Positions 28,901-36,965 of a stretch of DNA of 37,769 nt are shown one piece after another (the first letter of the stretch is position 1; each line of letters opens with the position of its first letter). Made by a program: the position numbers and the translations under genes. The notes beneath the pieces are model-generated. The model was not told where the DNA came from, did no database searches, and worked only from the letters and a program-made list of their open reading frames with translations. The DNA is from Bacteroidales bacterium (lineage in GTDB: Bacteria > Bacteroidota > Bacteroidia > Bacteroidales > UBA12077): positions 1-37,769 of the forward strand of contig DAOUTQ010000012.1 of NCBI GenBank assembly GCA_030668615.1, given 5' to 3'.

Positions 28901-29764
28901 CTTAATGACCTATTAATAGAATTTGAAGATTATATTATTTCAAACGACAAGTTAACATTAAAAGTTAGCGAAGAACTGTTATTTAATCAGCTTATTATAA
29001 AAACAGATCCATATCGATTACAACAGGTTTTGAAAAATTTATTAAGTAATGCCATAAAATTTACAGAAGTTGGAATTATTGAATTTGGTTATCGGATAAA
29101 TAAAGATATGATTCAATTCTTTGTTAAAGATACCGGAATTGGAATAACACCAGAACAACAGAATCAGATATTTTCAAGATTTAATAGAATTGAAGATACT
29201 AAGAAAAAAATTTACAGAGGCGCTGGTCTGGGTTTAACGATTACTAAGAATATTGTAGAAATGATGGGTGGGAAAATTTGGTTGGAATCTAAATTAGATA
29301 GGGGTTCCGTATTCAACTTTGAGATACCGTATAGACCCGTAGAACTAACTTCAAAAGAAAAGCCGGTAATTAAAAAAAGTACTTCGAAATATAAATGGGA
29401 TAATAAAACAATACTAATTGCTGAGGATGAAGAAAGTAATTTCAAATTTCTTAATATGATCATTCGTAAAACTTCAGCTGAATTATTATGGGCAAAAACC
29501 GGCCAGCAAGCCATAGATATTTGCATGGGCAATTATAAAGTTGATTTAATATTAATGGATATTAAAATGCCTGAAATGGATGGTCTGGAAGCTATTCGTA
29601 AGATTAGAGAGCATCAGCGAAAGATTCCAATTATAGTTCAATCAGCTTATTCAATGCCTGAAGACCAAAATCTTAGTTTTGAAGCAGGCGCAAATGATTT
29701 TATTTCTAAACCTATTGGCACCGAAAAATTACTTAATACAATTGATAAACATCTAATAGGATAG
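25904..29764 (+). CDS. Hybrid histidine kinase with 14 Reg_prop repeats, Y_Y_Y, HK and receiver
   Basis: The ATG at 25904 gives 1286 residues and a clean signal peptide (ending VSLFSQ). An in-frame TTG at 25865 would overlap the receiver gene by 11 nt and is less likely. The periplasmic part has about 14 Reg_prop units, e.g. GYLWFGTQDGLNKYDG and GIIWAGTYRGGLNRIEY, enough for two seven-bladed propellers. A Y_Y_Y domain (about 745-815), a membrane helix (about 824-846), a coiled coil, DHp with His929, a HATPase with KNLLSNAIKF and YRGAGLGL, and a receiver (about 1164-1283) with Asp1219 follow. The sensor is the classical type of Bacteroides hybrid two-component systems, where such propellers respond to glycan fragments. 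The usual AraC-type HTH is missing and the protein stops at the end of the receiver. No PAS domain is present. Confidence 0.92.
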   Translation: MDNTDLKNKAFRLTLLIFILNIVSVSLFSQNSIEYNFEKLSIKDGLSHNNVYTIIQDKSGYLWFGTQDGLNKYDGYKFNIYRHEIDNPNSLTTGNFGKMIQDSLGIFWFGTFGGGIDRFDPNTNTFTNFSNKPSDPNSLSNNQILFVFEDNQNNIWVGTSNGGLNKFNKKEENFKRFHPESDNPKSFSDLRAKCVCETSNKELWFGTGNGLNKYNPSNETFKIYTHDPKNINSISSNSIQHLFADEDGIIWIAYRETGISKFDSKTETFTHYKHDPNNQSSLSDNNCEFITKDSYGYFWIGTYQEGLNKFDPETGKFMNFMHDPNNITSISHNRIEYIFEDNSRNLWIATRGGGINKLDLKPRKFRNIVHNPEVKNTLPHPSVMAIDIDGNENLWIGTDGGGISKYDPKTKVFTHFQNIPSNNNSLSVNRVWAILVDREGIIWAGTYRGGLNRIEYKNGKYNFTRYLGKRGDNSSLSNNQINTIIEDKNGIIWIATANGLNKLIKADKPEDYTFKHYFQNKTDSLIFIDNYISNLYLDSQDRLWIGSYAGGLFQFLPEKEEFINYSPTEFDSTKFKKNLHVLIIFEDRNKNLLLGTESSGIIIFDTEKETFSMHPKNDNLLSNMIIGITEDDMGNLWISSSRGLSKFSPWNNKLINYTYNDGLESSGFNRNAILKCNNGNLYFGSNSALTYFNPLEVSSNPFIPQVVITDFRILNKSDWVNNLLPFEKVQFENKPIELTKKDYFFIIEFASLDFTSTQQNQYEYMLEGFDEDWIDANNNRTATYTNIDPGLYTFKVKGSNNDKVWNENPVELEIKVIPPFYKTKGFIIFIVFLGIIFIFTFIKLRTKNLIKDKRNLEEKVIERTNEISLQKEELKTQAENLEKTNEQLEHQQEKLENLVHERTSDLEIAKNKAEESDRLKSAFLANMSHEIRTPMNAIIGFSNLINDQDIEKEYKAELASLIKKNSNSLLNLIDDIIDISKIEAGQLDISEKDCAINQVLNDLLIEFEDYIISNDKLTLKVSEELLFNQLIIKTDPYRLQQVLKNLLSNAIKFTEVGIIEFGYRINKDMIQFFVKDTGIGITPEQQNQIFSRFNRIEDTKKKIYRGAGLGLTITKNIVEMMGGKIWLESKLDRGSVFNFEIPYRPVELTSKEKPVIKKSTSKYKWDNKTILIAEDEESNFKFLNMIIRKTSAELLWAKTGQQAIDICMGNYKVDLILMDIKMPEMDGLEAIRKIREHQRKIPIIVQSAYSMPEDQNLSFEAGANDFISKPIGTEKLLNTIDKHLIG

Positions 29765-29790
29765 AAAATACATTACAATCCGCTCTATTT

Positions 29791-29857
29791 TTAACATTTA
29801 TTTAACTTTTATTAGAATTTCATTAACATTTTTAGGTATAAACTTAACCTAACTTTG
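29791..29857 (+). promoter_or_regulatory. Phased TTAAC repeats and -7 element upstream of the ABC permease
   Basis: TTAAC occurs at 29791, 29802, 29823 and 29844, with spacings of 11, 21 and 21 nt, so all copies lie on about the same face of the helix. Two copies extend to TTAACATTT. An exact TAnnTTTG element (TAACTTTG) lies at 29850-29857, but no TTG is found 19-21 nt before it, as expected for a promoter that needs an activator. Transcription would start near 29863, about 20 nt before the ATG at 29884. Activator binding is inference. Confidence 0.4.
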
Positions 29858-29883
29858 GTCAAGAATTTTAAATCTAAATTGTT

Positions 29884-32295
29884 ATGTGGAAAAATTACCT
29901 TAAAATCTCCTTAAGGAGCATTCTTAAACACAAAAAAGTAAGCTTAATTAATATTTTTGGACTGGCTGCAGGTATTGCAAGTAGCTTAATCATTTTTGCT
30001 TATGTAAATAATGAATTAAGTTATGATAAATTTCATAAAAACAAAGACTTAATTCATAGAGTTACTACGCATTTCAATATGGGTAATAATAGTATAACCC
30101 TTGCCATGAGTACACCTGCATTGGGTCAAGCAATTAAAGAAGAATATCCCGAAGTAATAGATTATGTCAGAATTCGAAATACAGAAGAATTTAAACTTGA
30201 AATAAATGATCAAATTTTTAACGAGACAAATCTATATTACGCAGATTCAAGCTTTTTCAATGTATTTACTTACAAAATAGCAATTGGCGATCCAAAAACT
30301 GTGTTAAGTGCCCCCTACTCTATTTTATTGTCAAAAGAAAAAGCACAAAAGTATTTTGGAGATAAAAATCCCATTGGGCAAAAACTTACAATTGACGATG
30401 AAGATGAATTCACCGTTACTGGGATTTTAGATGATATTCCGTTTAACACTCAAATATATTGTGAATACCTTATTTCATATAGTACAATTGATGCTAAAAA
30501 GAAATTAGCCGGAACATTTAACAACGATAATTTTATGGAGTTTCAGGATGACTACGTATATATACTTGTTGAACCAAATACAGACATAGAAAATATTTCT
30601 GAAAAAATGAATGCCTTAGTTGATGAAAATGTTCCTGATCATTTTAAGCCAATTTATGATATAAGTATAATGCCTTTAAGCGATATTTATTTTAGCGAAG
30701 ATATTTCAGGTAGTTTAGAGCCAATAGGAAATAAAAAATACATTTGGATTTTTCTTACTATTTCAGGGATATTGGTTTTAATTGCTGCCATTAATTTCAT
30801 GAATCTTTCAACATCAAGATATATGCACCGAGTAAAAGAAGTTGGGATGCGTAAAGTTTTTGGTGCCTATAGAAAACACTTAGTTTACCAATTTATTGGC
30901 GAATCAATGATAATTACATTAATCGCATTAATCATTGGAATAGTCACAGCTCATTTATTAAATCCTGCAGTAAATAATTTCATTGGAAAAACGTTGGAAA
31001 TATCTTTCTTATCTGATTACAAACTCTTTGGATTTCTCTTGTTTATTACAATTTTCATAGGATTTATTTCAGGAAGCTATCCCGCCTTCTTTTTATCGAA
31101 GTTTTCGCCAAAAGATGTTTTCAATCTAAATGGTGTTAATGGAAACTCGGGTATTAACTTAAGAAGAATTTTAGTTATTCTTCAATTTACAATAGCTTCA
31201 TCATTAGTAATTTTCACATTATTTATATTTGCTCAACTTCGATTTGTTAAATCAACAGATTTGGGATTTAACAAAGACAATTTAGTAATTCTACCAATAA
31301 GTCAAAAAGAAGTTCTTCCAAGATATGAAACTTTAAAAAGTGAAATGGAAACATTAAATAATGTCTCGTATGTAAGTTGTGCATCGTCCTTCTCAGCAAG
31401 CGGACATTTAGCTTTGCAGAATATCCCATTAACAGAAGGATCTGATGAAAATCTACTTATTCAGCGTATGGAGGTAGATGAAGACTACATAAATGCCATG
31501 CAAATAAAGGTGATTGAGGGCAGATTTTTCTCAGATGAGTATCCTTCTGATAAAACTGAATCTGTTATTCTAAACGAAACTGCAGTTAAAGAACTAAACT
31601 TGGAAAACCCGGTTGGAAAATCAATACCAATGGGTAGCGATGAAAAAAGAACTGTAATTGGTATAATCAAAGACTTTCATAGTCAGTCATTAAAAAATAA
31701 AATTAACGCAACCATTATATTACCTCTCCAGGAAGATAGTGAAACCATGGCAAGCATGATGAATGTAATGGGTATTAAAATTAAAGATAATCAAACTGAA
31801 GAAGTTCTTAAAGCTATTGAAAATAAATGGATTGAGTTATTTCCCGAAGTTTACTTTGAATATGAGTTTTTGGAAGATGCTTATTACAATCAATATTCAT
31901 CAGATATACAAATGAGCAAGCTATTTTTATATTTCTCTGGATTAATAATACTTATTTCATGTTTGGGAATATATGGTTTAGCATCATTCTCAATCGAAAA
32001 AAGAATTAAAGAGATAGGGGTTCGTAAAATTTTAGGAGGATCATTAAAAGAAATCTCCGTTTTGCTTTCAAAGCAATTTATGATATGGGTATTAATATCT
32101 AATATTTTGGCCGTTCCCCTGGTTTACTATATTGCAGAAAAGTGGTTGCTTGATTTTGAGTATCATATTAATATTAGCTGGGTTCAGTTCGCGATAGGTA
32201 TTATACTCATATTCATTATTGCTCTTAGTACTGTAATATTACAAACCATTAAGGCAGCCCAGATTAACCCTGCCGAAGTGTTACGATACGAATAA
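29884..32295 (+). CDS. FtsX-like ABC transporter permease (MacB-type, duplicated)
   Basis: An 803-residue membrane protein of the large Bacteroidota FtsX/MacB permease family. The N-terminus (MWKNYLKISLRSILKHK, then LINIFGLAAGIASSL) is the standard start with helix 1. A MacB_PCD periplasmic domain follows, then a first FtsX domain with three helices (around 285-410; contains VGMRKVFGAYRKHLVYQF), a second helix/periplasmic unit (from about 430), and a second FtsX domain at the C-terminus with IKEIGVRKILGGSLKEI, ending NPAEVLRYE. Such permeases work with a separate LolD/MacB-type ATPase to extrude peptides, antimicrobials or lipoproteins by mechanotransmission. No ATPase gene lies next to it, and the partial FtsE-type gene at the window start is nearly 30 kb away. 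It seems to be a single-gene unit with a hairpin terminator after it. Confidence 0.93.
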   Translation: MWKNYLKISLRSILKHKKVSLINIFGLAAGIASSLIIFAYVNNELSYDKFHKNKDLIHRVTTHFNMGNNSITLAMSTPALGQAIKEEYPEVIDYVRIRNTEEFKLEINDQIFNETNLYYADSSFFNVFTYKIAIGDPKTVLSAPYSILLSKEKAQKYFGDKNPIGQKLTIDDEDEFTVTGILDDIPFNTQIYCEYLISYSTIDAKKKLAGTFNNDNFMEFQDDYVYILVEPNTDIENISEKMNALVDENVPDHFKPIYDISIMPLSDIYFSEDISGSLEPIGNKKYIWIFLTISGILVLIAAINFMNLSTSRYMHRVKEVGMRKVFGAYRKHLVYQFIGESMIITLIALIIGIVTAHLLNPAVNNFIGKTLEISFLSDYKLFGFLLFITIFIGFISGSYPAFFLSKFSPKDVFNLNGVNGNSGINLRRILVILQFTIASSLVIFTLFIFAQLRFVKSTDLGFNKDNLVILPISQKEVLPRYETLKSEMETLNNVSYVSCASSFSASGHLALQNIPLTEGSDENLLIQRMEVDEDYINAMQIKVIEGRFFSDEYPSDKTESVILNETAVKELNLENPVGKSIPMGSDEKRTVIGIIKDFHSQSLKNKINATIILPLQEDSETMASMMNVMGIKIKDNQTEEVLKAIENKWIELFPEVYFEYEFLEDAYYNQYSSDIQMSKLFLYFSGLIILISCLGIYGLASFSIEKRIKEIGVRKILGGSLKEISVLLSKQFMIWVLISNILAVPLVYYIAEKWLLDFEYHINISWVQFAIGIILIFIIALSTVILQTIKAAQINPAEVLRYE

Positions 32296-32314
32296 TTTAA
32301 GTTAATAATTCAGA

Positions 32315-32355
32315 AATAACCCGGATTTCAATATTGAGATTCGGGTTATTATTTT
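32315..32355 (+). terminator. Rho-independent terminator after the ABC permease
   Basis: AATAACCCGGAT (32315-32326) pairs with ATTCGGGTTATT (32339-32350) with one mismatch near the loop, a 12-nt loop, and a following ATTTT. It lies 20 nt after the permease stop codon. Confidence 0.7.
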
Positions 32356-32371
32356 AAATATATCCGCAGAA

Positions 32372-32402
32372 TTGATTTTTGAATATAAATTAATTACTTT
32401 AA
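32372..32402 (+). promoter_or_regulatory. Promoter of the serine hydrolase gene
   Basis: TTG at 32372-32374, 20-nt spacer, then TACTTTAA at 32395-32402. Transcription would start near 32408, about 23 nt before the ATG at 32431, just after the permease terminator. Confidence 0.5.
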
Positions 32403-32430
32403 TTGGCTCTTATCATTTAAAAACTATACA

Positions 32431-33960
32431 ATGAAGAATATTGTCAAATTTGTTCTCCCACTTTTATTAGTAATAGTAATTCCAATAGTTCTATTTCTGC
32501 AAAAGAAAGAAGATGATCTTCAGAAAATTAACAGAATAAGTCAAAAAGTATTTAAAGAATTTCATCCAACAGGAATAAGTGTTTTAGTAGTAAAAGACAA
32601 TGAAATAATATACGAAAAATCGTTTGGGTATAAGAATTCTAATACTGTTGAATTTTTAGATAATAATGATATTTTAAATATAGCATCATGTACAAAAGCA
32701 TTCACTGCAGCTGCTATAGGCAAACTTGTTGATGATAGTCTTGTAAACTGGACCGATAAAGTAATTGATTATATTCCTGAGTTTAAATTATCTGATGAAT
32801 ATATAACTGAAAATTTACAAATCAGGGATATTTTATCACACAGAACTGGACTGGGAACTTTCTATGGCGATTTACTTTGGTATAATACCGATTATTCAAA
32901 TAAAGATGTAATAAATCGAATGCAATATCTACCTGTGATTTATGATTTTAGAACAGATTTTGGATATCAAAATAATATGTACATGATTGCTGGTGAAATA
33001 ATTGAGAGAGTTTCCAGGAAATCGTGGGAAAGTTTCATTCAACAAAACTTCTTAACTCCACTTGAAATGAATAGTTCACGAACTTCAAATGATCAGTTTG
33101 ATGGTACAGAAGAAATAGCTTTTCCACATTACAATGATTCAACAATAAACTATTATGATTTTGATGCAGGAAAACCCGCAGCATCAATTTGGTCAAACGC
33201 ACGTGACTTAGCAAACTGGACAATGATGTTATTAAATGATGGGAAATGGAAAAGCGAACAAATTCTTTCACCATCAACCATTAAAACTTTAACATCAGCT
33301 CATACTATACTTTCTGTCTCAGATGAAAAAGAAAGTTTTGGAATCCATTTTAGAAACTATGCTTTAGGATGGAGTACATATGATTATAACGGACTAAAAA
33401 TAATAGAACACAATGGAGGAATGCCTGGGTATATTAGTAAAGTAGCATTAGTACCAGAAGAAAACCTCGGGATAATAATTTTAAATAATGGCTTTGAATT
33501 TTATGTTAACGATGCGTTGTTTTATTCAGTTATTGATATTCTTACAAATCATTATACCAACGACTGGGTTAATTTCTATTTGTCGAAAAAACTGGAATCG
33601 GAAAGTGAAATAAGGAAATTCGAAGAAGAACGAATTGCAAGTAGAAATCCTGATTCAAAACCTACTTTAGCTTTGCAAAAGTATGCAGGGACATATAATG
33701 ATAAAATGTATGGAGATGCATCAGTAGAATATGAAAATAATGAATTAACTCTTACTTTATTACCTGCAAAATTAATTTTCACTGGTAAATTAGAACATTG
33801 GTCAGAAAATACTTTTAAAGTCCAATTTAAAGATCCATTCTTGCCTTTTGGTCTTATTCAATTTGAACTTAATAAGTCAGAAAATGTAGAAAGATTTAAA
33901 ATTGATTTGCCTTCAGGTGATTTCCATTTTCAAAATCTGGATTTTAAAAAGATAAATTAA
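32431..33960 (+). CDS. Class C beta-lactamase-like serine hydrolase
   Basis: A 509-residue protein with an N-terminal signal or anchor helix (KFVLPLLLVIVIPIVLFL), then a beta-lactamase (PF00144-type) domain of about 340 residues. Catalytic motifs are SCTK (Ser86, Lys89), YQN (Tyr179, Asn181) and HNG (His327) in the place of KTG. SHRTGLG after the first motif and LGIIILNNG near the domain end are typical of this group. The last about 100 residues resemble the DUF3471-type lipocalin-like tail (YAGTYNDKMYGDASVEYENNELTL). Related enzymes are peptidases or esterases (D-amino-acid peptidases, EstB-type) rather than resistance beta-lactamases, so antibiotic hydrolysis should not be assumed. It probably acts in the periplasm, alone in its transcription unit. 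Confidence 0.9.
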   Translation: MKNIVKFVLPLLLVIVIPIVLFLQKKEDDLQKINRISQKVFKEFHPTGISVLVVKDNEIIYEKSFGYKNSNTVEFLDNNDILNIASCTKAFTAAAIGKLVDDSLVNWTDKVIDYIPEFKLSDEYITENLQIRDILSHRTGLGTFYGDLLWYNTDYSNKDVINRMQYLPVIYDFRTDFGYQNNMYMIAGEIIERVSRKSWESFIQQNFLTPLEMNSSRTSNDQFDGTEEIAFPHYNDSTINYYDFDAGKPAASIWSNARDLANWTMMLLNDGKWKSEQILSPSTIKTLTSAHTILSVSDEKESFGIHFRNYALGWSTYDYNGLKIIEHNGGMPGYISKVALVPEENLGIIILNNGFEFYVNDALFYSVIDILTNHYTNDWVNFYLSKKLESESEIRKFEEERIASRNPDSKPTLALQKYAGTYNDKMYGDASVEYENNELTLTLLPAKLIFTGKLEHWSENTFKVQFKDPFLPFGLIQFELNKSENVERFKIDLPSGDFHFQNLDFKKIN

Positions 33961-34015
33961 ACATTCTTGATAATATGTTGTTTAGGTAGATAAAGTTTAA
34001 CCAAACAATTTTATT

Positions 34016-34228
34016 ATGAAAAAAAATATGGGTATTGCTGATAAGGTAATTCGAATTATAATTGCAATTGTTATTGCCTTATTATTTTACTTTAAAGTAA
34101 TAACAGGAATATTTGGAATTGTATTATTGGTATTTGCAGGTATTTTTGTACTAACAAGCTTTGTAAGCTTTTGCCCGCTTTATACTATTTTTGGTTTTAG
34201 TACCTGCCCTTCTAAAAAAACAGAATAA
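34016..34228 (+). CDS. DUF2892 (YgaP-type) small membrane protein
   Basis: A 70-residue protein with a basic N-terminus (MKKNMGIADKVIRI), two membrane helices, and the conserved C-terminal pattern FCPLYTIFGFSTCP with two cysteines, as in DUF2892 inner-membrane proteins. In E. coli YgaP this segment anchors a rhodanese domain; here it stands alone and its function is unknown. No clear promoter is seen in the 55 nt upstream, only a weak TTG (33967) with a TAAAGTTT 21 nt later. The stop codon abuts the inverted-repeat element at 34229. Confidence 0.87.
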   Translation: MKKNMGIADKVIRIIIAIVIALLFYFKVITGIFGIVLLVFAGIFVLTSFVSFCPLYTIFGFSTCPSKKTE

Positions 34229-34360
34229 AAAAGAAGCTGTCTCAAAATCACTTTCTATCGTCCAGAGGACATAGAAATGTGAAATTTACATGCTAGCATT
34301 TTATAAATTCCCGATGGAAAGTCCAGAGACGTTTCCATGGGTTTTGAGACAACCTCTTTT
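34229..34360. repeat. 132-bp inverted-repeat element (MITE-like and/or bidirectional terminator)
   Basis: The element fills the space between two convergent genes. Its 19-bp ends, AAAAGAAGCTGTCTCAAAA (34229-34247) and TTTTGAGACAACCTCTTTT (34342-34360), are inverted repeats with two mismatches. Inside are a hairpin CTATcGTCC-AGA-GGACATAG (34255-34274), a perfect 10-bp palindrome ATGCTAGCAT (34290-34299), and a hairpin ATGGAAAGTC-CAGA-GACgTTTCCAT (34314-34338). Both hairpins have a GTC(C)AGA(G)GAC centre and a single unpaired base. There is no coding capacity and no evident target-site duplication. The ends resemble the GAGGCTGTCTCA ends I recall from Bacteroidota terminators and IS-derived elements. 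Its position suits transcription termination in both directions; whether it is also mobile is unknown. Confidence 0.6.
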
Positions 34361-34362
34361 AT

Positions 34363-36795
34363 CTAAAACTCTTCATCACCACCCATATCATCCATATCAC
34401 CATTTGATCTGCCTTTTCTGTCAGGTTTGTAATTATTAATTTTAAAAGCTAAAGTTAATGTTACAAAAGGGGTATTTGGCTCGTAATGTGAATACGAATA
34501 AAAATCAACACCTTCATAAGTTGAAGAATGACGCATTGTACCAAATACATCCCGAACCTGCAATGTAGCAGCCAATTTATTTTTATAGAAACTTTGACGG
34601 ACAGCCAGATTTGTCCTAAAGTAACCATCTCGTTCACCCTGCGCAGTAATTGTCGGGCTGTTATACATTCCGTTTAATTGTACCCGCGTTGTTTTTCCTA
34701 AACGTAAAGTATTATTAAATCTGGAATTCCAGTTAAAACTGCTTTCTGAAAAATCACTACCTAATAATTCTCCTTCTACTTTATAATCATAAATATTTCC
34801 CATTAAATCAATATGCCACCATTTAAGGATATCTAATCCAAGCATTAATTCTATACCTAATGAATAATCTTTACCTACATTTTCATACGAACTCAGAAAA
34901 ACATTTTCTTCATAAACACTTCGGGTTCGTTCTATTTTATTATTTGTAATTCTGTAATAAACATCTGTTGAGAAAGTATTTTTTCCGAATTTATATAAAT
35001 AACTTAATTCATATGAATCTATATATTCAGGTTCCAGATCAGGATTACCTATCCTTACATTATAAGCATTAGACCATGTTAGAAATGGTTCCAGATACCA
35101 GCCTCTGGGTCTTTGAATTCTTCGTGAATAACTGGCCATTACCTGATTTTCCTTTTCTGTATTATATGAAAAATGAATTGATGGAAAAATATCAAAACGA
35201 TCTATTACTGAAGATTCTCCTGTTTCTTGTAATGTAATATTCCTGTATGTATATTCACCACGTAATCCTCCCTGATACCCAAACTTCCCTGTTTCTCCAG
35301 AATATATTGAATAAATTGCATGAATATCACTTTCATGGCTTACATCATGCATAAATTCTGTCATATAATCAAATACATCTGTTGCAGGGTTATATTGATA
35401 CATTTCAGCAAGTTCTTCACTGTTATCTATTCTTGCATTATAACCTGCTTCGAATTTGCTATTTTCCTGTAATGGTAAAGTATAATCCACCTGAGCACGA
35501 TAAGATTGGCTTGGCCCGGATTCTAATGATCTTTGGCCACTTGTTAAAATTTCCGATTCATCAAATAACTTGTTTAAAGATTCTTCTCCAAAATCTCTCA
35601 TTCTATAATTAAATAAAGTATATAACTGATGTCCTTTTTTTAAAAAATTATGAGTATATCCTAAACTAAGATTATAATATAAGCCTCCTCTCTCCGACTC
35701 TTCTTCACTATTATACAAATCAATTGTTGTAACCGGATTTGTGTATTCCTTGTAATCTGTAAAATTGGATCTTATGCTACTTCTATCTCCTAAACGGGCT
35801 TCAAAATTTAAAGAATTTCTCGGATTTAATGTCCAATCAAAGCCTCCGCGAACGCTATATGATTGTCTTCCCCGTTCAAAATCACCATCCGATAATATGT
35901 AAGAAGTAGTATCATTATAGATAGTTCTGTTCTCGCTATTATGACGACCTTTCCTATTACGATTATTGAAATCGGCACCTACGAAAATATTTATTCTCTC
36001 TTTTCTCCAGTTAATAAGGAAATCGCCACCATAACGTTCATGCATTCCGGCATTTAAATTAGCTATTCCATTAAAACCCTGGAGTTTATGTTTTTTTGTA
36101 ATAATATTAATTATTCCGGATGTTCCATCCGGATCAAATTTTGCTGATGGATTTGTAATTACTTCAATATTTTCAATTGCACTTGCAGGAATCTGACTTA
36201 ATGCATCGCTTGGATCAAGTGCAGTTGGTTTATTATCTATTAATACTGTAAAGCTCGTACTTCCACGCAGGCTAACATTTCCTTCAATGTCAACCGTTAC
36301 AGAAGGAATATTCTCCAAAATTTCAACAGCTGTTCCTGATGCAGAAGTATGTTGCTGGCTAACATTGATAATTTTTTTATCAATTTTATATGTCATAGTT
36401 GGACGATCTGCAACAACAACCGCTTCACCAATTTCTTCAACAGCTGCTTCCAGAGTTATCTGACCTAAATCAACATTTTTATCATTTGGTCTGATTGCAA
36501 TATTTTCCAATCTCTTGGTTTTATAGCCGATAAACGTAATATCAATGTTATACATCCCAAAATCAACATTTTTAATTTTGAAAAATCCGGTTTGATCAGT
36601 AATTGTACCATTAATAACTTTATTGTCACGTTTACTTATCATCGCAATTGTTGCGTATTCTAAAGGTTGATTTGAATTGGAATCAAATACAAATCCCTTT
36701 AATGATCCTAAACTTGATTCTGCTGGATTAGTATCTTCAGAAAATGCGTTTATTGAAAAAAATACTATTAGAATACTCAGAAAAATTTTACTCAT
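34363..36795 (-). CDS. TonB-dependent receptor, outer-membrane beta-barrel family
   Basis: An 810-residue outer-membrane protein. Signal peptide (MSKIFLSILIVFFSINAFS), then a carboxypeptidase-regulatory-like domain (about 30-105; GSLKGFVFDSNSNQPLEYA to FIGYKTKRLENIAI), a plug domain (about 125-235; ILENIPSVTVDIEGNVSLRGS and DGTSGIINIITKK), and a barrel of the OMP_b-brl_3 type with many aromatic-ended strands and the SYSRRIQRPRGWYLEPF segment. The tail after the last strands is unusual for a barrel protein: a polar, acidic extension (NGDMDDMGGDEEF) instead of a terminal aromatic strand, common in this subgroup. It likely imports a substrate through TonB or forms an outer-membrane complex; the ligand is unknown and no SusD-like partner lies beside it. 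It converges on the small DUF2892 gene. Confidence 0.92.
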   Translation of the reverse strand: MSKIFLSILIVFFSINAFSEDTNPAESSLGSLKGFVFDSNSNQPLEYATIAMISKRDNKVINGTITDQTGFFKIKNVDFGMYNIDITFIGYKTKRLENIAIRPNDKNVDLGQITLEAAVEEIGEAVVVADRPTMTYKIDKKIINVSQQHTSASGTAVEILENIPSVTVDIEGNVSLRGSTSFTVLIDNKPTALDPSDALSQIPASAIENIEVITNPSAKFDPDGTSGIINIITKKHKLQGFNGIANLNAGMHERYGGDFLINWRKERINIFVGADFNNRNRKGRHNSENRTIYNDTTSYILSDGDFERGRQSYSVRGGFDWTLNPRNSLNFEARLGDRSSIRSNFTDYKEYTNPVTTIDLYNSEEESERGGLYYNLSLGYTHNFLKKGHQLYTLFNYRMRDFGEESLNKLFDESEILTSGQRSLESGPSQSYRAQVDYTLPLQENSKFEAGYNARIDNSEELAEMYQYNPATDVFDYMTEFMHDVSHESDIHAIYSIYSGETGKFGYQGGLRGEYTYRNITLQETGESSVIDRFDIFPSIHFSYNTEKENQVMASYSRRIQRPRGWYLEPFLTWSNAYNVRIGNPDLEPEYIDSYELSYLYKFGKNTFSTDVYYRITNNKIERTRSVYEENVFLSSYENVGKDYSLGIELMLGLDILKWWHIDLMGNIYDYKVEGELLGSDFSESSFNWNSRFNNTLRLGKTTRVQLNGMYNSPTITAQGERDGYFRTNLAVRQSFYKNKLAATLQVRDVFGTMRHSSTYEGVDFYSYSHYEPNTPFVTLTLAFKINNYKPDRKGRSNGDMDDMGGDEEF

Positions 36796-36965
36796 TTCAT
36801 TAAATTGTATAAAGTTATTACTCGTTTATATTTATCAGATTTAAACTTTAGACACTAGGACTACACAATTATTACAATAGTTTAATAATATTTTCATTTT
36901 TTTAATAAAAAATATCCGTAGTTTTTATACTTTCGCATTTCAATTCAAAATTCAACTTTTATTTT

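Noticed and set aside
10617-29764. Long minus-strand open frames inside the kinase genes.
   Set aside because: They are antisense to conserved kinase and receiver segments and recur at the same domain positions, so they are by-products of the codon use of the real genes.
34229-34360. Insertion sequence or CRISPR repeat as the explanation for the repeated GTCCAGAG motif.
   Set aside because: There is no transposase, only two copies, no regular spacer, and the copies are hairpin centres within one element.
36810-36817. TAACTTTA on the minus strand as the -7 box of the TonB-dependent receptor.
   Set aside because: It would leave a leader of only about 8 nt and no TTG is found at the correct spacing.
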